Source: Mesostigma viride (Eukaryota; Streptophyta; Mesostigmatophyceae; Mesostigmatales; Mesostigmataceae). From it: a DNA stretch of 64,000 bases. Positions 50,231 through 62,659 of the stretch are shown here, in pieces. The DNA is taken from positions 1,397,107 to 1,461,106 of the forward strand of contig RPFO01000078.1 in NCBI GenBank assembly GCA_009746045.1, in the 5' to 3' direction. The translations under genes were made by a program, and so were the position numbers. Numbering within the stretch: position 1 is the stretch's first letter; each line of letters begins with the position of its first letter. The notes beneath the pieces were generated by a model, which was given only the letters and a program-made list of their open reading frames with translations, searched no databases and was not told the origin of the DNA.

Positions 50231-52200
50231 TTAAGGGGACTCGGCGCGGCGAATATTTTCCGCGCCAAAAAAATTCCGCGGTACCCTCCGTACCGTGAAA
50301 AGTGGGTGCACGGTGCGCGCACCCCTTGCGGAAGTGGCCATGGCGACTGCTTTTAGGCGAAACGTGACAAATCTGGCCCGCGGAAAGCAGAAACAATGCT
50401 CGATTGTTGGAGAAAATTAGTTACTGGTTCTAATGTATGGTGGGATGGTTGCGAACTATAATGTCGCGGGCTTTTTTTCTTTGCCATCGGCAGGGGGGGT
50501 CCGGCCTGAATTTCTGTCGGGATGAATAAAGTATAATGGATGCCTGCCGGGTTGATTGTCGATTGTTGCCAGTTTTGATGGTCGTAAGGAAAGATAGTTT
50601 AATGACGTTTCTAAAGCCGTAAAAATTCCCGCTGTTATCTTTACCTTTCCCGTCATTTTGCGGTAAGATAACATTAGGCCTGCGCGATGCGCGCCCAACC
50701 TCTCCATGAAAGGGTGGCCTTTCTTGTCCGCCTGGGCACGAATAGATGCCCGTTATGGTACGTTCTTGTATTAAACGTATTAATCTAGCGTTTTCCTGCT
50801 TTCTTAGCTCGTTGAGCGTAAGCTTTTTGCCTTCTTTCCGGCCAGATGCTGCCAGGAAGTTGCGGGTCCTGGCGCTGCATCGCTGGATTCCTGGATGTCT
50901 TTTAGCAAGTTCGTCTGTGACGTGGCTGGCTTTCTGCAGCGCGTGGCCCGCAACCTGTCGGGAAGGTGTAATGCTTTTATTTCCATGCTTCTCTGAAATT
51001 TCTTTTGCTTAATAGACAGTTGTGTTCGAGGAAATTCACGCGGTCTTCCTAAGCAGCGGCATCATTCCCCCAGCTGCAGACACTGACGAGCTGGCACCTG
51101 TCTCCTAAAGAAAGTGGCTCGTGCTTGTTAGAAAGGAGGCAGTGTGCATTTTGCGGGACACAATGCTTTGGTGGCACATGCGTCAGATAGGTTGTTCCAA
51201 TGGTCTCTTCACCTTTCCCACTGAGTAAATGATAGCCTTTGTCATGCTAACCAGAGCAGCTAGCCACAGGTTGGCTGGATAAAAAGTCAGCTTATTTTCT
51301 CTTTATATACTGCGTGTGTGGTCCTCCACGTGTCCGGCTTGTTGGGCATTTTGGAAGAGGATTTTGTTGAAGATGTGTTGAAGATGTGTTGTTGGGTGGA
51401 ACAACTTGGTTGTTGGCACAAAATCACACATTATTAGCCTGAGATAGGCATTACATATGCTGCTGAAGCGTGTCGTCCTACCAGCCTTGTTGTTAAGGGT
51501 AGACTCACAAGGCTGGCTGTGCCGATGGAGGGGTGGGGCGTATGACGCTCCGGACATCCTCCTCACACTCCGTGATCAAAGTGGGCATGTTTTTGGGTGT
51601 CTAGGGTAGCAAAACAGATGTCATTTTGGCTCAGCACTAGCTCAATTGTCTTTTAGCGTCTACCCAGGTGGCATCACAGGAAAATCAATAACTTGAGCTA
51701 CGCTTGTCAGAATGAGCTCAAACTTTGGGGTTGTGTTTCCCCCCACTCAGTGGAATTTCGCATGTATGGATGACCCCATTCGATGTGTTGATGATTTTAT
51801 TTTATTTTTTTTGCTCAAAAAAGTACCGATTTTGCGGGGAAATTAATAACTCAAACAAATGTGATTATTTTGACCATGTGAATAGCCCAGATTTTTTAGA
51901 AGTGGGGGAACTTTGCAGGAATGTATGGGCAGGTCATTTGGATATGTGGTTTGTCTTGGGCAAAATATCTCATAAATAGCGTCTTTTTCTATTTTTAGCT
52001 CGCCACCGGTGCGTGGTTGGGGGTAGTACCCCCAACAAGTGGTGGCATGAATGCCCAAACATCATATTTATGGTACTCAATCATCACTAGATGGTTCCCA
52101 AGTGCATTGGAACTGATATTCATTAAAGTTTTTCAGGCTATTGGGCGTGCGAGTCCCCTTAAGAAGTATGTGAAGTGTCAGTTTTGTGCCCTGTGGTAAT
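50222..52200 (-). repeat. Right copy of the ~2 kb diverged repeat
   Basis: This is the inverted counterpart of 1996-3895 with the same order of landmarks. It lacks the piggyBac-like element seen at 289-1995 and shows a plain TTAAGGGGA at the matching point. No protein family is recognised on either strand. Confidence 0.6.
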
Positions 52201-53376
52201 GAGCTGCACGACCTGACAGCTGGCAGTTCACACCAAGTACGTGGTAGCTGTGTACACAAGGTCACAACTGTACGCGAAAGGCTTGGTGGCAAACTGGCAA
52301 TAATCACCATGATAATCACTGAAAAAAAAAGTGATGCTTCCATGACGTAGCAACTGAACGTGCTTAAGCAAGTGAAAACGACGCAGGATTTTCGCCAAAC
52401 TCCAATACCCCCAACCAAGATGCTAGGAGTATCTACACTTCAAGGGCTTTCAGATTATATGCAATAATACCTTGGCTTTATCAAAGCATTTGGATGATAG
52501 CTCTACTCAAAGTTGGCCATGCAAAAGACGATCTTTTTTCCCCAAGGAAAAGTCTACCCCCCCTAACTTCCCAGGTAGGGTAGGGAATCTCAATATCAAC
52601 ATTGGACAACTTAGTTGGATAGTCCAATGGTGGTTTCCTTGGGTCAGACCACCCGGATAACCCATTAGACCTATATAAGGTGCTCATATACGTGTGTGGG
52701 TTACGCGCGCGTAAACAGCCAACTATGACATGCAATACAAGAATGCATTATAACAAGCTAAAAAAGTTTGCCAAAGGTGCTGGAATACAAACATGTTGCC
52801 TACCTGCACTAACGAAATGATATGCTCCAAAGAAATGCCATAAACTGGTCACTTTCAGGGCTAATACCGCTTTTTACAGCAGGCATGGAAGCTTGCTGAA
52901 AGGTGCACAAAAAATCTCGTCAAATATAATGCATGGGAGACGTAATCCGCTGCAAAGGACACGCAAACACGTCGCCGTACCTGGCTCGTTCACGTCCTGA
53001 CCGGATTCCAATGGCCGGGACCCTCATATCTCACACATACCATTGCTTTACAGGCATAGTCGCCATAGCCGCATCATGCACGCATCGTTTATGATTACCA
53101 GTAGATGCTGCGTTCAAAGATTACCTATAAACGCGTCCGCATTCCCAGCAAACGCATCAGCGGACATCCCGTACCAAATCTGGATGCTTGGGCTGGCGCA
53201 GACTGCCCGGCCATGAGTATAAAATGGAAATATGATAAGCGATTACTCATCTGGCACTGACGACCAAGAAGGCAGTATTTTTCCACCTGAATTTTCCCAA
53301 TCCTTTAAGTGTAGCTCTGCGGTTGTTCCATCGGAAGATTCAGCGCGAACTGTCCACCTGACGCGAGGTGGGGATT

Positions 53377-53430
53377 TCATTTCCACGCAGGCTTTCACCA
53401 TTCGAATGGCGAAAGCCTGCGTGGAAATGA
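53377..53430. repeat. 20-bp-arm hairpin plus direct repeat
   Basis: TCATTTCCACGCAGGCTTTC and its exact reverse complement are separated by 14 bases. The right arm and its following TTCTATTCACGAG block recur once more at 53476-53512 as a direct repeat. It lies near the right end of the CACTA-like element. Confidence 0.85.
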
Positions 53431-54312
53431 TATTCTATTCACGAGATTGTGAAATAACCCTAATAGGATCGAATGGCTAAAGCCTGCGTGGACATAAAAT
53501 TCTATTCACGAGGATGTGTAAACCCTGATAGCATCGACATTGATCGATAAGCAGAATGCCCCCCTCGCCCAGACTCAAATGTCCCCACTTGCGCTGATAA
53601 CCCGTTCTCGCGCAAGGTGCGGATTTCATCATGGCGTGTACCCTTCCGTGGCGTGACTCACGCACGTTGTAAATTACTCGTCCCCCTAAAAACGCGTCCC
53701 CCTAAAGTCCCCCTAAAGTCCCAATGCATCGAATATTTCTAGAAAACGCTGCATGTTGCACCCTCGTTGTTGTTGTTGTGGGCGATCAGTATACGTTAAA
53801 CGGATGCGTTGATTATCCTGAACCTTAAAAACTACAAATTGCAGCCAGTACTGGTACACCTGCAAGATGCGATGACAGTACACCTGCCTCTAAGTCATAC
53901 GGACAAGAACATATTATATATCTGACAAGTATCTTGGACGAAAAAAATACGAACCACATACAAGACATGACTCCAAGCGCCGTATCTGGGACCTAGTTGG
54001 CTACGAACTAAACACTTTTGTTTCGTAAACGAGTCGTAACGACAAAAGCGTTACACACTTTGAACGTCTCCGTGAAGTTCAGAAAATTGTTCAGGACACG
54101 AACAGCTAGTGTCAGGCACGAAAAAATTATCGCTAGGGATACGGCTGTGCCGTATCTTTTCAGTACAAACAAACGTTACAACCACAAAAACAGATCCAGC
54201 CCGCGTACGTTAAAGTGCACCTGTCGAAACGGTATACTTTTAATGTACTTTTTCGTTTCCGCAACGTTAACAACTCGTATACCTTTACGACGCGTAGAAA
54301 AATCGCTTAGTG

Positions 54313-54504
54313 TCTACCAAGGGTGTGTTGCGTGCGGTCAACGAGATGGAGGCGCGGCGACAGTCCTCCTCTTCCGGCCAAACGCAGGCAGTGGCTGGCT
54401 ACGAGTATGACGACGAGGAGGGGGCTGACGACGAGGAGGAGGGGGGGGAAGAGGGCGGGTGGTCGGGCGAGGCGGCCTCCCGTCCCACCGCTCCTCGGGA
54501 GTAG
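54313..54504 (+). CDS. Original Gag C-terminus, separated by the insertion
   Basis: Reading on from the TC duplication gives STKGVLRAVNEMEARRQ, then a strongly acidic Asp/Glu/Gly region, and a TAG at 54504. It overlaps the pol frame, which begins about 45 bp earlier and one base back. A G-run (54441-54448) stands at a suitable place for a -1 ribosomal shift. It is now without its own start. Confidence 0.75.
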   Translation, partial: STKGVLRAVNEMEARRQSSSSGQTQAVAGYEYDDEEGADDEEEGGEEGGWSGEAASRPTAPRE

Positions 54505-57500
54505 TAGCCCTGCCCATGGGCTTGGGTCCCGGGGTAGGGGATAGGATAGAAAAATCAGATGGTAGCCCAGACGCGGAGTCAACTAGAGTAGAGGTAGACG
54601 TCAATAACGTGGCCGCGGCAGACGCGTCCTCCCAACCGGCGGCGCGTGCATCTCAAGGAGATTCGCGGCATCTGTTTCTTTTCAGTGGAGGGTTATTGGT
54701 TCCCCCCACCGTCCTTGATCCGTATTTGAAGGAGAAAACGATCATGGACGTGAAGTTCCTGGTCGACACCGGCGCCTCCACGTCCTTCATCAACGAGGCC
54801 CTGGTGCGTCGGCTGGGCCTGGTACCCCGGCCTCACACCACGGCAGTCTATGTCACCTACTCAGACGGTCGGCGACACCAATCGCCGGGCCTAGCAGACA
54901 TCAAGGGTGTGCTGCAGGGCACGCCGGTGGACCTGGTGGCGACTATTGCGCCGCTGGGCGCTGCCGACATCATCATTGGAGTGGACTGGCTGGACAAGCA
55001 GGATGTGGACATCAGTGTGCGCCGGCGGGTAGTTTGGTTTCCTGATGGTTCATTCTGGTGCCCTGACAGCGAGTATAGGGCACAGGCCGCGGAGGTCCAT
55101 AACATTACACACGAGCGCTCGGCGGACGGGCCTCGACCAGCGTCCCAGATCCTGATGAGTAGCAAGACGCTGGCGCGCCAGCTCCGGAAGGGCAAGGAGT
55201 ACGCGATGTATCGCATAGACCTGGATAGCACTCAGGCTCTGCTTAACGAGATTGGTGCCGGATTCACACCGGATGAGCTGGCGCGGTTCAATGCCGTCCT
55301 GGAGAAGCGCACTACCCTTTTTGCGGACCGCACCCCCCAGTTCCCTCCCAATCGATCGGTGTTGCACCGTGTCCAGCTCCAGGAGGGTTCCGGTCCTACC
55401 GTGTCTCCCATGTACCGCATGGGCCCAGTCGAGCTGGTGGAGCTCAAGAAGATCCTCATTTCACTGCTCGACGCGGGGCTCATTGAACCCAGCAACAGCC
55501 CCTTCTCAGCGGGCGTGCTGCTCGTTCCCAAGCCAGGAGGCAAGTGGCGTCTGGTGACGGATTACCGGAAGCTGAACGCCATCACCGTCAAGTCCCGGTA
55601 TCCCTACCGCGGATCGACGACATCTTCAACCGTGTCCAGGGGGCCACGTGTTTCACCGTCATCGACTGTGCGGACGGGTTTTGGCAGCTGCGCATCGCGC
55701 CAGAAGACTGCCACAAGACCGCGTTCGCTACGCCCTTCGGTCACTATCAGTTTCGGGTGGCGGCAATGGGGCTGTGCAATTCGCCGGCGTCCTTCCAGAT
55801 GCTGATGAATGATATCCTCCGTCCGGTGATGGGCACAGCCCACTTGCCGCAGGTCTCCCAGGACCTGGCGGACCCGCAGAAGGGGGCGCGCCCGCCCTGG
55901 ACCTACAAGCGCACGTGCGCGCTGGCGTATCTGGACGACATCCTGGTGTACTCCAAGACGTTCGAGGAGCACCTAGAGGATGTGGACGCCGTGCTGCAGA
56001 TCATGGAGGATGAGCACCTTTCGGCGCGGAAAGCCAAGGTGCGCGCCGGCCGCTGCGTGCCGTTTCTGGGCCATACCTTGTCCGCAGACGGCATCGCGAC
56101 CGACCCGAGAAGATCGAGTCCGTCCAGCAATGGCCTGTCCCTACGGACGTGAAGGGGGTGCGCAGCTTCCTGGGATTGGCATCTTACTACCGACGGTTCA
56201 TCCCGCGGTTTGCCACCATCGCCGCTCCGATCAACGCTCTTCTCAAGAAGGGTACCCCGTTCCTCTGGGCTGAGCAGTGCCAACAGGCTTTTGAGGCGCT
56301 TAAGCGCCACCTCACCACAGCACCAGTCCTTATCCTGCCGGACCCGGCCCTTCCTTTCGTCGTGGCTACGGACGCCAGCAAGGTGGCCATCGGGGGTGTC
56401 CTCTGCAGGACCAAGGCAAGGGTCTTCAGCCCATCGAGTATATCTCACGCACAATGATTCCGGCGGAGCGGAATTACCCAGTGCATCAGCAGGAGCTTCT
56501 GGCAGTAGTCTACAGCTGCCACACGTGGCGTCATCATCTTCTGGGGGCCCAGTTTTCGGTGGCCATTAGTGAGCAGGGGGATCTCGACCCCCACCGCCTG
56601 GTGATCCACACCGACCACCGGCCGCTCACCCACCTCCTGGTGCAGCCCAACCTGACGCCCCGCCAAGCGCGGTGGATGGAGTACTTGTCACAGTTTGCGC
56701 CATTCAAGATCCAATACGTCAAGGGCGCGGACAACGTGGTGCCAGACGCCCTTTCGCGACGGGCGGACTATTGGTTCTACGAGGACATGGATGTGCTTCA
56801 TACCACTTGCGTACCAGTGGCCGCCCCGGGGACCGCCTACGGCGCGGAGCCACGGTCTCCCCGGGCCCGCCACCTGTTTCATCTGGGACACACCACCAGC
56901 GATGACTTGTCACCTCTCTTGGAGGAGACGAGTGCCCACGAGGACGTGGACGCCCCCGGGGAGGGGGAGGGATCGCATATGCGCATGCCCCTTAGCCATG
57001 TGGTGCCGCCCCAGGGAATTTTTCAGCTTCAGCCGATCGGCCCGCCCACAGTCTTCTCCGAATTCGTCAACCAGGCGAGTGCGGAGACAGACCGGCCGCG
57101 GACGCGTTCACAGTCACGTCGGACCTGGAGACGATGATCAGTCGTTTCACGGTCACGGAGGAAGCGGCGCTTGAAGCCATCCGGGCGCATCCCCAGCAGA
57201 TGGGTGCCTACCCTTGCAAGTTCCAGGATGGACGCCTGTTCGTGAGTCCAGCCGGAGGAATGGCGGCTGTATGTCCCGGAGCTTTGTAGGGCCGCCTTGC
57301 TTCACGAGCTCCACGATTCGCTTCTAGGCGGACATCAAGGAAGCCACCGTCTTTATCCTCGGGCCCGCAAACATTTCTACTGGCCAGGGATGAAGGAGTA
57401 TATTGAGACATATGTGCGCCAGTGCCCCTCGTGCCAGATCATGAAGTCCAGGAACACGGGCTCGCAAGCCGTCCCCAAGACGTTACCTGATCCGATGGGT

Positions 57501-58633
57501 CCTTGGGATTCTATCATGATGGACTTCATCGGCCCGTTCAAGAAGGCGAAGAGCGGCAACAGCATGGTCTGGTGTTCGTGGACCGCCTGACGCGCATGTG
57601 TCACTTGGCCCCGTGTCCGGCCGACCTCACTGCGGAGGAGTGCGCCAAGATATACCTGACGCACGTGTTCCGGTTCCACGGGCTCAGCCGACAGTTCATC
57701 TCCGACCGCGACAAGCTCTTCACGGCCAAATTCTGGCAGGAGTTTTTCGAACGGCTGGGCACCAAGGTGTCGCTGGGCACGGCCTACCACAGTTCGTCGT
57801 CACATCTGGTGGAGCGGTTGAACCGCACAGTGCAAGAGACCATGCGACACTACACCGACGCGGTGGGCAGCAATTGGGAGGAACTTCTGGGCTTGGTGGA
57901 GTTCTCCCTGAACAATGCTCCCCAGGCCGCCCACGGATTTACCCCCTTTTTCCTCAACTCTGGCAGGCACCCTCTCACGCCTCCCGACCTGCTTATGAGC
58001 CCCGGACTGGGAGAGGATCAGGTCAAGCTGGACACACGCCAGGGGGTTGATCGCTTGCTGCAGCGGATGCACCAGGCTCATAACAGTGCAGTCCAGGGCT
58101 ACCGCGCCGCGACCGAGCGGTATCTGGAGAGGACAGCCGGCAAGCGGGATAACCGGGCGCCGTCCATTGAGGTGGGCGATTGGGTCCTGGTGGAGGGCCC
58201 ACAGATCGGACGATTCTCACACAAGGTGGAGAAGGAGCTGAAGACTAAGCTTCGTCCCATGTTCCTGGGCCCCTACAAGGTTCTCACCAAGTTTGACGAC
58301 GTCATGTTCCAGGTGGACGTCCCAGTGTCATGGAACCTCACGTCCAACCGTTTCCATCGTGACCAGCTCAAGTTGTACCACCAGAACACCATTCAGGGTC
58401 GGGTCAATCCCCCGGCCCCGTTGGAGTTCAATCCGGACACGGGGAACAGGAGGATGAGGTGGCAGCGATCGTGGGACACCGGATGTCAAACGAGGTCGGG
58501 GGACCCAGCGACAGTACCGTGTGCGATGGCGATTCGCGCAGCATGAGTCTGAGGACTCCTGGCGCACTTCTACTGAGTTAGCGGGTTGCGCCCGCTTATT
58601 GGAAGCGTACAAGAAGACACACCAATTGCATTA
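54459..58633 (+). pseudogene. Pol: protease, reverse transcriptase, RNase H, integrase, chromodomain (several single-base shifts)
   Basis: Domains in order: aspartic protease VDTGAS (54762) with IIIGVDWL; reverse transcriptase SPMYRMGPVELVELKKIL, WRLVTDYRKLN, GFWQLRIAPEDCHKTAF, the catalytic YLDD at 55928; RNase H VVATDASKVAIGG (56360) and HTDHRPL; the integrase zinc-binding part HELHDSLLGGHQG..CPSC (57300-57440); the integrase core with MDFIGP, SDRDKLFT and HLVERLNRT; and a C-terminal chromodomain. Frame changes of one base lie near 55605, 56105, 56410, 57125, 57250, 57560 and 58490. No in-frame nonsense codons were noticed between them. About 22 extra residues stand between LRPVMG and the YLDD box. 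As written it cannot give one polyprotein. Confidence 0.9.
58444..58633 (+). other. Chromodomain at the integrase C-terminus
   Basis: EQEDEVAAIVGHRM, then after a one-base shift QRQYRVRWRFAQHESEDSW and a helix ELAGCARLLEAYKK, match the chromodomain pattern (VExILxHR, YLVKWxGY, W, helix). Such domains direct chromovirus integrase to chromatin. The usual G-Y after W is changed (RFAQHE). Confidence 0.75.
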
Positions 58634-58721
58634 ATAGGCCACATGCGGTATAACGGTGTACGGTGTAGGGTGAGAGTGAGGTGTGAGCCGGGTACAGGTA
58701 CACGCCGACTAACGCCTTGGC

Positions 58722-61202
58722 TTGTGGTGTGTGGGCCGTGCAGGGGGACGCCGCGGAGGCGCTTCCCAGGGCCAGACTTCCGCCAGCGCCGCGGAGGCCG
58801 TAGAGGCAGGAATCCGGGTAGTAGACGGGGAGTCGAGTGAGGAAGATCTGGTGGACATGGACACGACAGATTACCCGGAGGCCCCTCTACCAGAACAGGT
58901 GACAGGATGCAGACAGCTCGCGGAGAGCCTGCAGTCCGAAGGGGTGCTTAAGGGCCGGGGGCTCGGGAGGTGGTGGCCGGCACGAGACGTCGTCCAGACC
59001 CGAAGCTCCGGACGCGCGCGCGCTGCAGCTAGTGAAGGAGCTGAATGAGGAGACATTCAACCCCCGGTGTTCGTGCGCGACTATGGTCGGGCGGGTGACT
59101 TGGTGGAGCGGCGTCGTCGGCGCCGTAACCAGATGCCGTCAGATCTCCGCGCCGATTCCATTCTGGCGCGGGTCGGCCCCGCTAAGCTGGAGGATTTTCG
59201 ATGGTTCGTGCGGAGAAATGTGGGGTTCAAGATCGAGACCCGCACCGCCGAGCGCGACGGCGTGGTGGTCGGTATCGACTGGGAAACCCATGAGCGGGAG
59301 TGCCTGTGTCATGCGTGCGTGAACACGCTGGATGCAGGTCTGGTTTTCCACGGCTGTTGCTCCTCCTAATTCCACCCGAGGTGCGGAAGCATCTGGAGAA
59401 CTACTTTCCTCGATACCTCCCGTTTGAAGGGGCGTTGCGGGGCGAGAAGTGTATGCGCGCGGGTCAGTACTCGTTACGGCAGGCCCTGGATCGCATTGTG
59501 GCGATGGACGACGAGGACCAGGATGATGGGAGCGAGGGTGACGACTCCGATTCTGATGACTACCCTCCCCGCCCTCTTCCTCGTCCTCCTCCAAGGGATC
59601 CACCTTCTGGGGGCTCCTTGGAGGGCGGCGCAGGACATCGTCCTGTGACGCGTTTCGAGGCGCCACCGCCGGCGATGGGCTGGGGGCGCCCCTCTGGGCG
59701 AGGGTCTCGCCCGCGGTCCACGGGTTGGGGCGGGGCAGCCAACCAGCTTCTCGGCGTGCTCCAGACCGGCCTGCACGTCGGCGCTCGCCCTCACCGTCAT
59801 CGCGCTCGCGTTCCCGTTCGGACTCGGGAACGGAGGTACGCCCTGCTCGCCGAGCGTCACCACCACCTCGTCGCCCGGCTGATCGGCACTGGGAGCGCAC
59901 GTGGGGGTCGGCGGTGGAATTGGAGCGAGAGTCTCGGCGACCGCGGTCGGATACGACGGGAGCTGCTCCGGCTAGGACAGAACAGCCGGCCGGGGGCGAG
60001 CCCCCGGTTGTGGCCCCCTAGGTCCTCCGACGGATGCGGGCCAAGAGGAGCCTACCTTCCTTGTCTCCTTGGAACCACCGGAGCCTACCTTCCTAGTCTC
60101 CCTGGAACCACGTCCCCGGCCTGCACCAGCCGGCTCATCAATGCCACGTCCTGCGGAGGGACACCCGGCCCACTTCGTCGGGTCGACCTCGCACCCTTCC
60201 GCGGAGGAACCGTGCCTACACACCATGGCAGAGACGCGACCTCGGGTCGCGGAGGGCCCAGCGGACGGGCATTCTGGTACCAGCGGAGCCCGTGATGCGC
60301 TTGGAAGCGCTCGTAGCTGCGGTACAATCAGGACAGGACCTGATACAGCGCCTGATGGTCCAGCACGGTCGTCAAGGCGATCATTCTGCGGCCACCTCAG
60401 TGGGCTATGATGCGGCTTCCAGAGCTCCTGGGTCACGAGGAGTGGTCATTGGGGGACTTCATACGGCCGGTACCGGGCAGAGCGGTGCGACATGGTGGGC
60501 CAGGACCTCGCACGGAGAAGCTGTGTGTGACATTCGAGGGACCTCCGGCTTTTCAGGTTCCCCCGGGTACGCACCTACCTGCTCCTCTGGTGTTTCAAGC
60601 GGGTCCTTGGTTCGCTGTGGATCGCGGGGCTTACTGGGAACAGGTAGAGATCACCTTTCTGCCCCAGGTTCCCCTGCCCCTGCCGCAACCCGACGACCCT
60701 CGTTTCCCCTTGCGGTGGGGCATACTGTGCGGTTCGGGTCCGAAGACTGGTGGGATTGGCGATATCAGGTCGACGGGGTGGGGCACGTGGTGACGCCTCC
60801 CAAGGTGGCTCCAGCGGAGGGGAGTGTCTTTCTTAATCTGGTGGCGCCCGATATTGTAGGGCCCGGACGGTGTCGATCAACGATGATCACGTGCGTATGG
60901 AGGTTTTCATGATGGGGGTGCACTTTGTTCGCGAGCACCGTTGTGGGGTGGTGGATCGGTCGGCGCTGACACTCCTATTCACCCATCCCCAGTACCTCGC
61001 TGGGTTCCTGTCTCTGTGGCCCAGAGGGTCGTGGGTGGAGCTGTCCCGGCTGGGTCGGCAGAAGGTGTCCCCCTACCAAGTGGCTTTTGAGGTTGACCTG
61101 TGTTCGCACCCTGGGGTGATGACTTCACAGATGACCCACGCGGGGCGTAGGGCCTTCACTGAAGTCCTGTCGCAGCGACGTGCCACTAGCGGCGGACGCT
61201 AG
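58722..61202 (+). pseudogene. Post-pol region of unknown function (ORF3-like, frameshifted)
   Basis: After the chromodomain stop, 2.5 kb of open-looking but frame-broken sequence precedes the 3' LTR. Pieces are an acidic part (58800-58900), a conserved-looking part DLVERRRRRRNQMPSDLRAD with KLEDFRWFVRRNVGFKIETR (59085-59240) and ECLCHACVNTLDAG, then PEVRKHLENYFPRYLPFEGA (59378-59437), an Asp-rich tract, an Arg/Ser/Pro-rich tract (59725-60010), and FTHPQYLAGFLSLWPRGSWV near 60980, ending at 61202. No family is recognised and no signal peptide or membrane segment is seen, so an envelope protein is not supported. It may be an extra capsid- or nucleic-acid-related protein. Confidence 0.55.
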
Positions 61203-61400
61203 AGTGGTTAGAATAGTTTTCGTGACGGATAGCGGATTGATCCAGTCACCATCAGTCTTACTACTACGTCAGAGTTGGTCCTGTGTATCAACTTCTAGAG
61301 GAACTGGCATTACTAACCTGCGGGTGAACCGAGGTTGGGACATAGTACTCTTATAGTAGTGTTGTTTTCCAATCTCACTTGTACGGTAGGGACTACCGAC

Positions 61401-61418
61401 CCCCATGGGGGGGAGGAG
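61401..61418 (+). promoter_or_regulatory. Polypurine tract
   Basis: GGGGGGGAGGAG immediately precedes the 3' LTR. It is the expected primer for plus-strand DNA synthesis. 61203-61400 is non-coding. Confidence 0.85.
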
Positions 61419-62002
61419 TGTTACGTCCCTGCCCTTTTGGTCGGACGTAACAATGGAATAAATTACTAAGGCTGTTTGGTCTATTGGACTTGGGTTTTAT
61501 GGACCTTGGCTATTGTGTGAATTGGACTAGTTATTTTGGTCCTAGGTTGTCCTTTTAGGGGCCGGCGCTGTGGCGCCGCGCCAGTTCTGAGTCCGTCAGT
61601 AGTTCTAGGCGTGGATCCTATAGTTGAGGGTCGATGTCGGCCCGGATCCTACGTGGAATGAGTGACTCGGATTGTTCTAGGGAAATTGGCGTGTATCTGC
61701 GCCGCAACCAACCTAGGTTAAATTGGTCCGAGGACGAGAGTCTCGTCCTCTTGGTTTAATGAATGATAAGTGCGAATACGCCTACACATTGAGCCCGGGG
61801 CATTATCCATTTGTAATTGGTATTGCTAGCCAATATAAGTGTGAACTAATTAGCTTGGCATTAAGCCGTGATGCCAGATATCTCACGACTCACGTCGTGA
61901 AGCGCAACCTACTTTAGGCTATCTTGAATTATTCCTAATTCCGGCAAGGAGGGTCTTTCGCTACGTAGCTCAGGCTAGGTGTGTCTGGGCAGGGACGTAA
62001 CA
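61419..62002 (+). repeat. 3' LTR (584 bp)
   Basis: Same length as the 5' LTR, with substitutions at about four places (for example GCGCCAG for GCGTCAG, and AGTGACTC for AGTGGCTC). The same 16-bp terminal inverted repeats are present. Confidence 0.96.
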
Positions 62003-62159
62003 CAGGGCACCCGCACCCTCATGGTCTATCACGCTATGCCCGGGTAAGGGGGGAGCATGCCTGTGAGGGGGAAGATCATCATGGCTATACAAGAGCTATG
62101 GCATGGCTTCTCAGCAGAGAGTGACTCCCTGCATGGGCACAACATTACTAAATAACAAT
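62003..62159. other. 3' flank of the LTR element
   Basis: There is no gene. The first bases (CAGGGCACCC) do not match the 5' flank. Confidence 0.5.
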
Positions 62160-62600
62160 GGCAGACCATTGTCCATACATTAATATGCAGGCCCAATTAA
62201 TAAACCAATTAATAAACCAATTAATAAATGCAGGCCCACGCACCAGCCCCTGTGGGCAAGCCCGCCCCCCCCCCCCCAGGAGGAAGGGGCGCTTTGCTGA
62301 GTAGAGTAGCCGCTAGGATTTTGGTAGATTAATTAATTAACTAATTAATAGACACGTGACTGCGTCACGTGAGCATAAGTCCTCAGTGGGAGGGGAACAT
62401 GGGATGGAATGGATGGTATAAGCTATCTAGGTCCTAGTTACAGGGGTGGTTTGGTAGATTATATTAGATTATCTATGATTGTTCGCTTAGTAGTTTTTCG
62501 CGGCTCCGCACACCCCCACCCACCCGCGATGGAATACGTGCTCCCATGATCTCCCAACGGAGTCATACATTATAATTTAATTTAATTTTTTTAATCCCTG
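62160..62600 (+). mobile_element. LINE 3' tail (family of 33121-33390), itself interrupted
   Basis: AGACCATTGTCCA, CCTGTGGGCAAGCCCGCCCC, GAAGGGGCGCTTTGCTGAGTAG and the terminal hairpin (62545-62567) match 33170-33390. It is cut by a 118-bp segment at 62332-62449 and by a small AATTAATAAACC repeat near 62196-62227. Confidence 0.8.
62332..62449 (-). mobile_element. Nested 118-bp LINE tail with 12-bp target duplication
   Basis: TTTGGTAGATTA stands on both sides (62320-62331 and 62450-62461). The insert read on the minus strand ends in a perfect hairpin CACGTGACTGCGTCACGTG followed by a TTAA-rich tail. Another copy of this tail, also minus, is at about 62790-62885. Confidence 0.85.
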
Positions 62601-62659
62601 TTTGATTCACATGCAACAAGAACGAGGGGGCATTAATTAAACGCGTGAGCAGCACTCCC

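Noticed and set aside
58650..61202. Envelope gene after pol
   Set aside because: No signal peptide, membrane span or cysteine pattern of an envelope protein could be seen, so only an unknown region is reported.
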